Shown: positions 1-8,917 of the stretch, one piece after another | Layout: each line of letters opens with the position of its first letter | Numbering within the stretch: position 1 is the first letter of the stretch | From: a virus | Virus record (IMG/VR): IMGVR_UViG_3300031977_002617 | Span: 1 to 44,727 of that record | Reading direction: 5' to 3' (one strand) | DNA: 44,727 bases | Program-made: the position numbers and the translations under genes | The notes under the pieces: generated by a model | Databases searched by the model: none | The model's input: only the letters and a program-made list of their open reading frames with translations | Told to the model about the DNA's origin: nothing

Positions 1-146
1 ACTCTTGATACACTATTAACATTAAAGCTACCTCTGATTGTCGGAGGAGTAGTTGCTCCATCAAAATTAACCCATGCAGTAGCGCTATTCTTTGGTACAC
101 TTCCTTGATTAGTTACAAGAGCTTTATTAGAGTCTAATTTAAAACT
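1..146. repeat. Left copy of the 146-base terminal overlap
   Basis: Bases 1-146 match 44582-44727 except at one position: C at 56 against T at 44637. The tail-fibre reading frame continues through the overlap, so this is most simply the join of a circular assembly. It lies inside a coding region, which argues against it being the true packaging end of a T7-like phage. Confidence 0.9.
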
Positions 147-659
147 ATCGGTTATCCCTAGTGGGGTATAAGCTAGTTGCTCAACACTTGTAGGCACTCC
201 ACTAGAAACCCCTACGATCTTAGCTAAATAAGATCTTCCATTTGCATAAACTACATCACTACTATTCTTCCATTCATTAGTAGATAGATCATAATAATCA
301 CTATTAGGATAATTAGTAGCATCTTTTCCATCAAATTGTGGAAGGCTCTGCGATACTCCTAATGTCCCAGTATTATCACAATATAGCCAACTATCTCCAT
401 CTGGTAAAGCTGAAGTATATGCTTGATTAGTGAAAGACTGATTAAAGTTATTAAAGCCTTTAGTTGTGTTATTACCATTAGCTCCTATAACTAATCCATT
501 AACCTCTGGTTGATTACTACCATTAGCTACTACAGTACCGCTAATAACTCCGTTAGCTCCTTGTAGATCTATTGAGGAAACTAAGGTACTAATTTCATTA
601 GGCAGTCCACTACCGTCTGTGTGAACCGCGTTATCTATTCTATCTGTTGTGTTACTCAT
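1..659 (-). CDS. Second tail-fibre protein, N-terminal part (gene crosses the contig ends)
   Basis: The gene starts with ATG at 657-659 behind a strong AGGAGG site that overlaps the stop of the upstream fibre gene. It reads without a stop to base 1 and continues in frame from 44581 down to the stop at 44359, giving a 293-residue protein when the ends are joined. The N-terminal half is rich in Asn, Gly, Ser and Thr with short beta-type repeats. The part near base 1 has an Ala-Trp-Val-Asn-Phe-Asp-Gly motif followed by a Ser-Phe-Asn-Val segment, a pattern common near the C-terminus of phage tail fibres. The likely role is receptor recognition, as a distal fibre or tip attached to the 533-residue fibre encoded just upstream. 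The function is inferred from composition, motif and position. Confidence 0.85.
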   Translation of the reverse strand, partial: MSNTTDRIDNAVHTDGSGLPNEISTLVSSIDLQGANGVISGTVVANGSNQPEVNGLVIGANGNNTTKGFNNFNQSFTNQAYTSALPDGDSWLYCDNTGTLGVSQSLPQFDGKDATNYPNSDYYDLSTNEWKNSSDVVYANGRSYLAKIVGVSSGVPTSVEQLAYTPLGITDSFKLDSNKALVTNQGSVPKNSATAWVNFDGATTPPTIRGSFNVNSVSR

Positions 660-667
660 TAGTCCTC

Positions 668-2269
668 CTATATAGCCCAAATTCTAACATTAGCCGAAAC
701 AACAGTTATGTTAGTGTCTGAGTCCGAATCATTTTCTATTTCTACATACATCCCATCAGCTACATAAGGGTCTGTTTCCCCTCCTACAAATGTAGTAAAC
801 TCTCTAGTCTTAACATCAGCTGTGTTTGCTGATACGTTGTGATATACTATGTCCTTTGAGGCTACTAGAGAGTCGTCTACTTCTCTTCTTAGGTTTATAT
901 GAATAATAGTAGATTCATTACTTCCTACAAGTGGCCTATCAAAGGTGCTTATAATTCTAAGCATATAAGTTTTATAACTATGGTTATGTGTATACAGATT
1001 ACTAGGGAATAAAAACTTATCGTTGTCTACTGTATAAGTAGCTTGATTAGCATTATTCTTATCTTTTAGTTGGAACGTAAGCCCATTCCTAGTCTCATTT
1101 GTAGCTAAAAGACCTGAATTTATCTTATAGGTACTTCCAGGTGTTAATGACGTGTTAACAGTCCCTGTTTCATTGTATATAGTGTAGTCTCTTACTCTAT
1201 TATCATTAAATAAAATACTAGGGCTTACAGCTGTTGTTGTGCTAATATCAAAGTTTTCCTGAGTAGTAGCTAACTGTAGTTTATCTGAAGAATCAAATAC
1301 ACTTCCATCAGGTTTTCTATACTTTAATACTCCTCCTTCACTATAAAGGATTAACCCTCCAGTAGGATTAGTAGTAGGCAGTACAGAAGCGTCTAGTAGT
1401 CCTAAAACCCCAGTCCCACTTCCATAATCAGCTGTGTTCAGTCCTAAGTTACTATTTATTCTTTGAGCTTCTGTGAAAACATTAGCTTGATTCTTAAAAG
1501 CCCCATTAGTATTAATAGTAGTTATACTAGCTGTATTAGTATCTATTTCTGCTTGAAGGTCTGAAAGACTGCCGTTAAAAGCACCAAAGGCAAAGAAAAG
1601 AATATTATCTCCTGCTCTAGCCCCTGTTGTTAATGTTAAGGTACTCCCATCATTAGCTGTATAGTCTACTGTAGGAACTAATATATTACCTGCTCTAGTA
1701 ACTAACGAAGCACTGTTAGCATCATAAGTAAGACCAGTAAACACTGTCTGATCCTGTGTGGCTACAAAAGGTGTTATATCTATAAGACCACTAATAACAG
1801 ACCCTGCGAGTTCAAATATAGTTCCATTATACACCCTCATCTCTAAATCAGTAGTATTATAATATAGGTCTCCTACTACTAAAGCATTTCCATCATTTCT
1901 AGTAGTAGGATCTGTAGCTTTATCACCTAAGTATCTATCAGCAAAATAGTTAACATCACTCATATTATCATTAATACTATTGATAGCTGTTATATTATTA
2001 GCCACTATATCTATATTAGTTTGAGTATTAGGAAGGTCTCCTAAGTCTCTTACAGAAGTAGCTACATATATCTGTACGTTTTCTGTACCGGTTACTGGTA
2101 TGTTATCCTCTGTAAACACCACAGAGTTATTAACTATATCATAAGTAGTTAAATCAGATATTAGAGTTCCTCCTACATATACCCTAATAAATTGTTCTCC
2201 TAATATCTTAAACTCTAAAGGAAAGATCCTTGTAGCACCATCACCATTAAACCTTTTTTCACTTACCAT
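668..2269 (-). CDS. Tail fibre protein (T7 gp17-like N-terminus)
   Basis: This 533-residue protein follows tail tubular protein B, and its ATG overlaps that gene's stop codon. Residues 1-70 contain the GDGATRIFPLEF stretch typical of the T7 gp17 N-terminal domain that anchors the fibre to the tail tube. Around residues 110-150 is the Asp-Arg-Tyr-Leu-Gly ... Gly-Asn-Ala-Leu-Val-Val-Gly-Asp-Leu-Tyr pattern often seen in fibres of marine T7-like phages. The rest is a Ser/Thr/Asn-rich, presumably beta-structured shaft. The C-terminal 80 residues should be a host-specific tip or the docking site for the following 293-residue protein. The fibre assignment is firm; the ligand is unknown. Confidence 0.9.
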   Translation of the reverse strand: MVSEKRFNGDGATRIFPLEFKILGEQFIRVYVGGTLISDLTTYDIVNNSVVFTEDNIPVTGTENVQIYVATSVRDLGDLPNTQTNIDIVANNITAINSINDNMSDVNYFADRYLGDKATDPTTRNDGNALVVGDLYYNTTDLEMRVYNGTIFELAGSVISGLIDITPFVATQDQTVFTGLTYDANSASLVTRAGNILVPTVDYTANDGSTLTLTTGARAGDNILFFAFGAFNGSLSDLQAEIDTNTASITTINTNGAFKNQANVFTEAQRINSNLGLNTADYGSGTGVLGLLDASVLPTTNPTGGLILYSEGGVLKYRKPDGSVFDSSDKLQLATTQENFDISTTTAVSPSILFNDNRVRDYTIYNETGTVNTSLTPGSTYKINSGLLATNETRNGLTFQLKDKNNANQATYTVDNDKFLFPSNLYTHNHSYKTYMLRIISTFDRPLVGSNESTIIHINLRREVDDSLVASKDIVYHNVSANTADVKTREFTTFVGGETDPYVADGMYVEIENDSDSDTNITVVSANVRIWAI

Positions 2270-4332
2270 TATCTTACCTCTCTACTTGATTGTCTATAAG
2301 AACCACTTAAAGATAATGATTCTATTCTAAAGTTATTATTACCATTGTTCTTAACTGTTATTTCTACGTCATCACTACGTGCTAGTATAGTAGCTCCCAT
2401 ATCCCTTAAGCTTCCACTATCATAAGTCTTTGTAGAAGTTACATTATAGCCTATTCTCTTAACATCTACTATAAAGCTTCCTATGCCTTTAATCTTTAAG
2501 TTCTTAAGTTGAACATTATCTACAGGACTCTTAATCTCTAATAACTTAGGCATAAATCTAGGTAGTTTAACGTAACTTTCAAAAGATACTGTAGACCCTA
2601 CAGAGTCTATAATATCAGACTTAGTACTATCTAATGGAAGTATATCTAGTTTTAATATATTAGTAGTAGATCCTTCCTCAGTATATAGGTATAAACTATT
2701 ATCAAATATATAAATATTCTCTATATCAAAGCTAAAGTTAAACTTAATCCAAGCTGATTGTACTCTTTCAGTACCAGTAGATTCTACTTTAAATATATAA
2801 AGAGTATCTTTAACTGTCTCACTATAAGCTATAACATAGCCTAATGTGCTAGATAATAATAACTTATCTATACTAGGAAGTAGGTTAGGAACATTTAAAG
2901 TCGTATCAAATCCTTTAGATACTAAACTATCTTCATCTTTTAGATACTCTCTTAATTGAGATCTACTATCACTTGTCTTACTGATAAAATAAAGACTTGT
3001 TCCAGATACTATAGGCTCTACGTTTACATCCATAGAATAACTACTAACATTAACTATAGATACTGAAGCAGGGCTTAAAGCTCCCTCAGATATTAATTCA
3101 AACTGACTATCAGCTGTAAATATATAAAGACCTCTTTGAAAAGGCTTTACATGGTATATCTTACTGGCTGTTGTAGAAGCTATAGCTACGTCTATAGGAT
3201 CATCATCTAGTACATTAAGTACTGTAGCTATATAGAAGTTATAATAACCTCCTGTCTCACTGAGGACTACATTATCTCCTGAAGCAAACCCTAATCTATT
3301 CTTATAAAAGAATATATCTGTTATAGTACTATTATAGAAACTAGGATCAGGATTAGTATCTGTGTCTCCTACATTAGGAGTTTCCCATTGTAAAGTATCT
3401 ACTTCAAACTCTCCATTAGCCAACCTATCTACTCTTAAAGGCATATTATTTAGAGTACCTCTAGTGCTTGTAGGGTCTTTCCATTCAGTCCAATTATCTC
3501 CAGTCCACTTAACATAATAGTTATTAAACTCATTACTATCATCACCTGTTATCTTAATATATACATCATCAAAAGGCATCTCAGCAGGAAGATCTGTAAG
3601 TTTTCTAGCGATTCCTTTAAATCCTATAGATGCTTGTGTTCCCCAAGAATCCCAGAAACTAAAAGTAAAATCACTATTATCTGTTTTTCTTATCTCTATT
3701 ACAGAACCTAAAGAAGTAGCTGTATAGTTAGCGTCTCCATTAATAAGCCCTGCTAATGTAGTAGCAACTGTTTGAGAATCATCTCCTGATGCTTGATATG
3801 TGGTACTACCATCTAAATATACCGCATAGTTGTAAGGGTTGTTAGAATCATTAGAAGATCTCTTTAGCCAATAGTAAGCTACTTTTTGATAATCATTATC
3901 ATCAGCTGTTACTATTGTCTGTCCTACGGTTTTATCTGAGGACACTATAAAGGTTCTATCTTGTAACGTAAGAGCCTTAAGGTTTCCTACAGTTCCTAAG
4001 TAGTTATTAGCTTCTGTTACGTTAATATAATTAACTGTTTTCTCTATTCCGTCTTTATCAAATATCCTTAAAGGGTTAGTAGGAGATGAGGATTTAACAA
4101 AAACATATTGTTCGTTTCCTTCTCCTCTATCATAGGTATGGAATACATTAGAAGCTATAGAAACTTCGTTAAAGTCTTCTACAAAAGTAGTACCATTACG
4201 TCTATTAACCCCAGTAATAATACTAGGGATACAATTAACCATATCTCTACATTGTGTATCTAACACCAACTCATCTGCTTGTTCTGAGATACCATTATAG
4301 AAAGCAGGAAATAATTTATTAACCAAAGGCAT
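2269..4332 (-). CDS. Tail tubular protein B (T7 gp12-like, nozzle)
   Basis: At 687 residues this is somewhat shorter than T7 gp12 (about 794). It begins MPLVNKLFPAFYNGIS, the usual start of this family (a short Leu/Pro-rich peptide followed by a reference to 'GVS/GIS'), and the middle carries the RVDRLANGEFEV stretch and the FFYKNRLGFASGD motif that are characteristic of gp12-type nozzle proteins. Six copies would form the tail nozzle that contacts the fibres. It lies between tail tubular protein A (2-base gap) and the fibre gene, the same order as T7 genes 11 and 12 except that the fibre follows directly. Confidence 0.95.
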   Translation of the reverse strand: MPLVNKLFPAFYNGISEQADELVLDTQCRDMVNCIPSIITGVNRRNGTTFVEDFNEVSIASNVFHTYDRGEGNEQYVFVKSSSPTNPLRIFDKDGIEKTVNYINVTEANNYLGTVGNLKALTLQDRTFIVSSDKTVGQTIVTADDNDYQKVAYYWLKRSSNDSNNPYNYAVYLDGSTTYQASGDDSQTVATTLAGLINGDANYTATSLGSVIEIRKTDNSDFTFSFWDSWGTQASIGFKGIARKLTDLPAEMPFDDVYIKITGDDSNEFNNYYVKWTGDNWTEWKDPTSTRGTLNNMPLRVDRLANGEFEVDTLQWETPNVGDTDTNPDPSFYNSTITDIFFYKNRLGFASGDNVVLSETGGYYNFYIATVLNVLDDDPIDVAIASTTASKIYHVKPFQRGLYIFTADSQFELISEGALSPASVSIVNVSSYSMDVNVEPIVSGTSLYFISKTSDSRSQLREYLKDEDSLVSKGFDTTLNVPNLLPSIDKLLLSSTLGYVIAYSETVKDTLYIFKVESTGTERVQSAWIKFNFSFDIENIYIFDNSLYLYTEEGSTTNILKLDILPLDSTKSDIIDSVGSTVSFESYVKLPRFMPKLLEIKSPVDNVQLKNLKIKGIGSFIVDVKRIGYNVTSTKTYDSGSLRDMGATILARSDDVEITVKNNGNNNFRIESLSLSGSYRQSSREVR

Positions 4333-4333
4333 C

Positions 4334-4909
4334 TTAAGCCACCGGAGTAGGGTTAGACCCTCTATCTACTAATCTACTTGAAGTGATTAAGTTATAGGAT
4401 TTATTTCTATGTTGTTCTCTTTCAAGTACTATATAAGCTTCTCTTATCCTCTGCTCTAGTTTCTTATCCGTAAAGGTATCTCCCTTAAAGGTAAATTGAG
4501 CTTCCTGAGCTGACTTTAAGACTACCCACTTAGCAAAGCTCTCAGGGGCTTGTTCAAAATCTCTTTCAAAGACTGTTTCACATACTACATCATCTTCAAA
4601 GATAAGTGTTTGTTCATCTACATCATATAAATTGTTACCTTGTAATATAACATTCCTAGTAGTCCCTCTAATAGATAAAACATTAACCGGTATAGAGATC
4701 TTACCAGTAGTCACATCAGGTATGAACGTCCAATCCTCTTTATTGAACCACCATCCAGTTATCTGGGCTTCTTTACTAAATTCATTAATTATATCTCTAA
4801 TTTGTACTGCTTCATGCAGTGGATCTAAAGAGTCTAAATCTACTCCATCAGGAATCTTTATTTCTCCTATAGCCCTTAAACATTGATTAACACCATCTGT
4901 AAGTATCAT
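4334..4909 (-). CDS. Tail tubular protein A (T7 gp11-like, adaptor)
   Basis: At 191 residues this is close to T7 gp11 (196). The N-terminal stretch with NQCLRAIGE and the EAVQIRDIINEFSKEAQ helix followed by GWWFN is the family signature. Twelve copies form the adaptor ring between portal and nozzle. The gene follows the capsid gene and its downstream hairpin, and is preceded by an AAAGGAAAC ribosome site. A plus-strand reading frame inside it is a shadow. Confidence 0.95.
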   Translation of the reverse strand: MILTDGVNQCLRAIGEIKIPDGVDLDSLDPLHEAVQIRDIINEFSKEAQITGWWFNKEDWTFIPDVTTGKISIPVNVLSIRGTTRNVILQGNNLYDVDEQTLIFEDDVVCETVFERDFEQAPESFAKWVVLKSAQEAQFTFKGDTFTDKKLEQRIREAYIVLEREQHRNKSYNLITSSRLVDRGSNPTPVA

Positions 4910-4971
4910 TTGTTTCCTTTATTGTTTTATATCTTTATAGAACCCTATAGATCTATAAGACTCTATAAAGA

Positions 4972-4995
4972 TACTCTAGGACGTCTCCTAGAATA
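4972..4995 (-). terminator. Hairpin just after the capsid gene
   Basis: The minus-strand transcript can form a 10-base-pair stem (4972-4981 with 4986-4995, one G-U pair) with a 4-base loop, beginning three bases after the capsid stop codon. It is followed by UCUUUAU rather than a long U-run. T7 has a partial terminator at the equivalent place after gene 10, so attenuation or RNA processing to favour capsid expression is likely. A 12-base palindrome follows at 4946-4957. Confidence 0.65.
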
Positions 4996-4997
4996 CT

Positions 4998-6005
4998 TTA
5001 TGCTTGTGTACCACCTGTAATAACACAAGATGCACCCGGATTCAATACACCCATACCATAAGAATAGTAAGAGGTTAATAAAGTATCCAACTGTTTTGGT
5101 AAGTAGTTAGACTCTGAAGTAATATCCATAAGCTTAAGAACACCTATACAATCTTCTGTAAATAGAAGTCCTTGAAACTTCTTATCAGTTCCTCCAACAT
5201 CTACACCAGTCTCTACACCGTTTGCTGTATCGTTAGCAATAGTATCCGTAACAGGTAAGTGGTTAGACCACATGATGTCGATACCTGCTACCTTAAGGAC
5301 TGTTCCTGAGTCAATCCCTCCATTACCTGATGTATAATCACCATTAACAGCCTTTTGAGACTGTACGAGGTAGTTATAGTTACGAGGAGTAGTAACAAAG
5401 TACTTAGTTCCTGAGACATTCTTCTCAGTCATCAATGTAGATGCTTCATATAGTGCTTCTAAAATAGCATCACCTTTAGCTTCTGCATCCGATCCTGAGT
5501 CAATAACATCATTATTTACCTCAGAACCATCAGGTTGCATAACAGCTCCACCGATAGTACCTGATGTTTGAGAAGCTAATAGAACTTGAGAGAATACATC
5601 TTTATCGATAGTCTCTGCTAATGCCTCACCTGCTTGTTTTCCTAACTCACTTCGGGTCTCAAAGTGGAGGATCTTTTCTTCAAACTTATTGATAGCTAAA
5701 GAATAATACTCTAAGGTATCAATATTAATGATACGTTCTTTTACAGGAATCTCGTTCGTAGAAATCTCAGTTCCGGGTGTGTGTGTACGGACAACATCAG
5801 AGTTATCTAACGATCTTGCAATAACAGGAAAAGGATAAGAAGAACCTGATTCAATAGTCTTAACCTTAACCATACCTAGTCCCATGTTCTTACGATCAAA
5901 GGCTGTTAATACTAACCCTGAGTAGATCTCTAGGGCATTATCCATATCTGTAGGTACACCTCGTGTACCTGAGTTATTACCAATATTTACTGGGCTAATT
6001 GCCAT
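4998..6005 (-). CDS. Major capsid protein (T7 gp10-like)
   Basis: The protein has 335 residues, against 345 for T7 gp10A. It starts MAISPVNIGNN and ends in LNPGASCVITGG, and the body shows the HK97-fold pattern of T7-like capsids: an N-arm, a KMLDKYPF-like central region, and a Gly-rich C-terminus. It builds the icosahedral shell around the scaffold. It sits between the scaffold gene and tail tube A, with stable hairpins on both sides (6140-6191 upstream, 4972-4995 downstream). That is consistent with an mRNA segment set apart for high expression, since no phage promoter lies directly in front of it. Confidence 0.95.
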   Translation of the reverse strand: MAISPVNIGNNSGTRGVPTDMDNALEIYSGLVLTAFDRKNMGLGMVKVKTIESGSSYPFPVIARSLDNSDVVRTHTPGTEISTNEIPVKERIINIDTLEYYSLAINKFEEKILHFETRSELGKQAGEALAETIDKDVFSQVLLASQTSGTIGGAVMQPDGSEVNNDVIDSGSDAEAKGDAILEALYEASTLMTEKNVSGTKYFVTTPRNYNYLVQSQKAVNGDYTSGNGGIDSGTVLKVAGIDIMWSNHLPVTDTIANDTANGVETGVDVGGTDKKFQGLLFTEDCIGVLKLMDITSESNYLPKQLDTLLTSYYSYGMGVLNPGASCVITGGTQA

Positions 6006-6139
6006 TATATATCCTTGTTTTGTTTATTATTAATTGTTTATTATTAATTTCTTAAAGTTATCCATAAGCTTCCGAACGCATCTAAGTAGCTTTAGGGCTA
6101 AATTACTCATAAATCAAAACTTCTCCTCATTTATCAATA

Positions 6140-6191
6140 ATAGGCTAGTACAAGGGTAAAGGAGGAAATCCCTTGTATTACTCTAGCCTAT
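6140..6191 (-). promoter_or_regulatory. Long RNA hairpin between scaffold and capsid genes
   Basis: Two perfectly paired stems stack here: 9 base pairs (6140-6148 with 6183-6191) and 8 base pairs (6149-6156 with 6170-6177), with a 13-base loop (6157-6169) and a one-sided 5-base bulge (6178-6182). On the minus strand the loop carries CCTCC, complementary to a Shine-Dalgarno site. No U-run follows, so a processing or mRNA-stabilising site for the capsid message is more likely than a terminator. Between it and the capsid ATG lies only AT-rich leader and a doubtful 26-codon frame. Confidence 0.6.
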
Positions 6192-6198
6192 AGTACTA

Positions 6199-7044
6199 TT
6201 AAATAGTCCCTTGTTTTTTACTCTCTAAGTAACGCTTATCTACCATATTGGTATACTTAGCGTCTTTACCATATAATATATTAGCTACTGCTTTACCGTA
6301 CTCATTCCTATCAGAGAATGCTTTAAGAGCATTAGGATTACCACTATAGGACTCTCCTTGAATCCTTGTAGGGTTTGTGTTACCTACTGCTTGTTGTCTA
6401 AGGTACACAAGGTAGTTAGTGGCTTCTTTAGCCGCTTCTATATTACCTGATGTAACCTTAGAGTTAAAGTCTTCCTTCTGAATGTCTGTTAGAGACTCCT
6501 TAGCCCATTCAATAAGTTCTGTATAGGCTTCTTGACCTCCTACTACTTGTTGTACTTGTTGCCTAGCATTATCAGTAATAGCTTGTTGTCCTGATATATA
6601 AGCATCTACAACATCTTTAGGAAGTCCTTGTTTCTCTAAATTCTTATAAGTCTCTTCACTAAGTGTTCCATTATCTATAAACTCTTGATAGTATCCGTTA
6701 AAGTCTTCCTGAGATAGTCCTTTAGGTTCTACCTTTTTTTCTTTAACTTCCTCATTAGATGAGTTATCAATAGTAATGTCATTATTAGTTTCCTTAGGTG
6801 TTTCTTCATTTGTAGTGATCTTCTTTTCAGCTTCTTGATAAGCCTTAATCAGATCCTCTTGTGTCTTAAACTTACCTAAGATTAATTCCTCTTTAGGAGT
6901 ACCGTCTTGATTATATCCCTCAGGTACTCCTTCAGCAACACCAGTAGCCTGTTCCCTAGCTGTCTCCTGAGACTCTTGATGTCTTGCTAAGGCTTGTTCT
7001 TGTACCTGTTGTTGTTCAGGTGTTAAGGAAGGATTATCAGCCAT
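6199..7044 (-). CDS. Scaffold (capsid assembly) protein, T7 gp9-like
   Basis: The protein has 281 residues, against 307 for T7 gp9, and is highly charged and Gln/Glu-rich. It starts MADNPSLTPEQQQVQ, and around residues 40-75 has the LILGKFKTQEDLIKAYQE motif typical of T7-like scaffold proteins. The C-terminal basic tail should bind the capsid interior during procapsid assembly. Its ATG overlaps the stop of the small 59-residue gene upstream, and the capsid gene follows, matching the T7 8-9-10 order. Confidence 0.95.
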   Translation of the reverse strand: MADNPSLTPEQQQVQEQALARHQESQETAREQATGVAEGVPEGYNQDGTPKEELILGKFKTQEDLIKAYQEAEKKITTNEETPKETNNDITIDNSSNEEVKEKKVEPKGLSQEDFNGYYQEFIDNGTLSEETYKNLEKQGLPKDVVDAYISGQQAITDNARQQVQQVVGGQEAYTELIEWAKESLTDIQKEDFNSKVTSGNIEAAKEATNYLVYLRQQAVGNTNPTRIQGESYSGNPNALKAFSDRNEYGKAVANILYGKDAKYTNMVDKRYLESKKQGTI

Positions 7045-7223
7045 TAGGATGCCTTCTTAGCCTTAGGTGTAGTTGCTTTAGGTGTTATATCAATAAAGTT
7101 CTTAGAGTCTTTATCATCTTTTTTATCTCTAAGAACATAGTCCATATCTGTGATGATGTTATCTTTTTTAGACTTCTTAGCTCTCTGCTCTAGTTTAATT
7201 GTGTGTAGTGATTTACCTGCCAT
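7044..7223 (-). CDS. Small basic protein (59 residues), unknown
   Basis: An ATG at 7221-7223 behind a good AAAGGAGAG site gives 59 residues, rich in Lys and Asp, with a Lys/Pro/Thr/Ala C-terminal tail. The stop overlaps the scaffold ATG (TAATG), so translation is probably coupled. It lies in the virion block between portal and scaffold, and could be a minor virion or assembly factor. No family is recognised. Confidence 0.7.
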   Translation of the reverse strand: MAGKSLHTIKLEQRAKKSKKDNIITDMDYVLRDKKDDKDSKNFIDITPKATTPKAKKAS

Positions 7224-7243
7224 TATACTCTCCTTTAGTTTAA

Positions 7244-7390
7244 TTACTTAGTTTTCTTACCGTCTACTACTTTCTTCTTATTCTTCTTTACCCTAGCTTT
7301 AGCTTTAGCTTCGCCTTTAAGATCTGCTGTTCCATTTGAGATCATTCCATTAACCTTAGGGAGTTCTTCTTTAGTCTGTTCTTTAGCCAT
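7244..7390 (-). CDS. Small Lys-rich protein (48 residues), unknown
   Basis: An ATG at 7388-7390, overlapping the region just after the portal stop (7394), encodes 48 residues with a strongly basic C-terminal half (alternating Lys/Ala, then a Lys run). This frame fills the gap between portal and the 59-residue gene without overlap. The ribosome site is only a weak GGATAA. The charge suggests nucleic-acid or capsid-interior contact, but this is a guess. Confidence 0.55.
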   Translation of the reverse strand: MAKEQTKEELPKVNGMISNGTADLKGEAKAKARVKKNKKKVVDGKKTK

Positions 7391-7393
7391 TAA

Positions 7394-8917
7394 TTATCCT
7401 TGTTGTTGTGTTGCGTTATCTACCATATTAGTAGCCGCTTGTTGTTCTAGTTGCTGTGAAGCTGCTTGTTGTTGTTCAGCTTGTAACTGCTCCTGACCTT
7501 TTATGTATCTACCTTCAGGTAACCCTAAGTTCTTAGCTATATCGTTGATATAGTTATCAATATTCATTTTTGCTAAGACTTGCTCAGGGCTTCCTAACTC
7601 TTGAAGGAGACCATTAAGTTGTCTAAGTTTTTCAATATCGTTATTACGTCCTAGTGCTTCTACACCAGTTACAATAATTAGGTCAAGCCCTTCCATATCT
7701 ACCTGAGTCTCTATATTATTCAGCATAACATTAGCTAAAGGTAATTGAAACTCTTGACTTAATATTGAATATACACCTCCTAGAGACTCTTCAAGGTCAC
7801 TAGCTAAGAATCTAATCTCACCTAGTGTAGTCCTCTCAGAATCCCTAACAGCACTTGTAGCTGATAAGAAGGCTTGTTCTAATCGCCTAGTTAAGGTTTC
7901 GATTAGATTTAAAGGGATATTTAGATCACTTCCTTTCTCTACTCTTAGTACAGTTAAATCTTCTTCAAGATCACCAGATACTACCTCACCATTAGTAGCT
8001 CCATTTAAAGCATCCATGTCGGTTAAAGATCCGGGTCTAATACCAAAGATAGTCCTAGCTTGTACGGCGGCTGTCTCTACGGTTAGTTGATATAATGCCT
8101 CAAGATTCCTAAAGTCTCCTAAGTATTGTTCTACTAATCCTCTACCGTAGTTCTCACCATTTATAGAAGTCCACCGTAAGGGTATATAAGGGTTCTTTTC
8201 TTTTTTATAATTAGTTAATGAATTATTTACAAGGGTATCTCCTACCTCTTGCCACTCATACCAAGTACCTTCTCTCAACACAGCTCTAGTATATATAGCT
8301 ATCTCTGTTTCTTCCTCAGATTCAAATTCAATAGAAGTAAGTAAATCATCAGGTAAAGAGTATTTAGACTTCATTTCTTTAGTTATAATTTCTATAACAC
8401 TACCTTCAAAGTCTCTTTGCACCACATACTGATCTAATTTGTATGCTTTAAGACCGGTAGGTGTCTTGTACCCTAGAGAGTTTCCTGTTATGATAAGAGA
8501 CTTAAATAGCTCAAAGCTAGGAACTCTTAGGGCTTCCTTCTCCATCTGCTTTAAGGCTTCTTGTTCAATAGACACTAGTGTGTTCTCTGCTCTATCCAGC
8601 TCCTGAGTACGTCCTGTACGCTCTGCTGTATCCCTTACCTCTTCCTTAATCATTAATCTAAAGAAGTTAGTGTTAGGAGGTAATAGAGCTAATAATAATT
8701 TACTAGCTAAACCATTCACTAACCTAGCTCCTAGACCCTGATAAGGAGTCTCTAAGGTAGTCTCTTCTGTGTGACCGTCAGCAGGTAGTACAGAAGGAAG
8801 TGTTAGGGATGAACAGTCTCTAGCTCTTGTTAATACACTAGATCTATTCTGGTCTAACTGAGTGAACCTACTCTTAGCTGTAGTGTCCTCTAGTTCTTTG
8901 TTTATATCAAAACTCAT
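7394..8917 (-). CDS. Portal (head-tail connector) protein, T7 gp8-like
   Basis: The protein has 507 residues, against 536 for T7 gp8. The N-terminus, with RFTQLDQNRSSVLTRARDCS and then the Gly-Ala-Arg-Leu-Val-Asn-Gly-Leu-Ala motif and LLPPNTNFFRL, is the standard opening of T7-like portals. The C-terminus is Gln-rich. Twelve copies form the DNA entry and exit vertex and bind the adaptor and the terminase. The start overlaps the end of the small gp7.3-like gene. The position at the head of the virion cluster fits. Confidence 0.96.
   Translation of the reverse strand: MSFDINKELEDTTAKSRFTQLDQNRSSVLTRARDCSSLTLPSVLPADGHTEETTLETPYQGLGARLVNGLASKLLLALLPPNTNFFRLMIKEEVRDTAERTGRTQELDRAENTLVSIEQEALKQMEKEALRVPSFELFKSLIITGNSLGYKTPTGLKAYKLDQYVVQRDFEGSVIEIITKEMKSKYSLPDDLLTSIEFESEEETEIAIYTRAVLREGTWYEWQEVGDTLVNNSLTNYKKEKNPYIPLRWTSINGENYGRGLVEQYLGDFRNLEALYQLTVETAAVQARTIFGIRPGSLTDMDALNGATNGEVVSGDLEEDLTVLRVEKGSDLNIPLNLIETLTRRLEQAFLSATSAVRDSERTTLGEIRFLASDLEESLGGVYSILSQEFQLPLANVMLNNIETQVDMEGLDLIIVTGVEALGRNNDIEKLRQLNGLLQELGSPEQVLAKMNIDNYINDIAKNLGLPEGRYIKGQEQLQAEQQQAASQQLEQQAATNMVDNATQQQG

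Noticed and set aside
1-146. The end overlap as the true terminal repeat of the phage
   Set aside because: It lies in the middle of a fibre gene, whereas T7-like ends lie between terminase and early genes, where a better candidate exists.
4632-4886. Plus-strand frames here and at 6984, 12208, 13858, 17139, 18045, 19155, 26679, 39247, 39423 and 42442
   Set aside because: All lie opposite well-supported minus-strand genes and have no plausible products.
6010-6120. A 26-codon frame in the capsid leader (MSNLALKLL)
   Set aside because: Its only ribosome site is about 12 bases away, too far, and nothing else supports translation.
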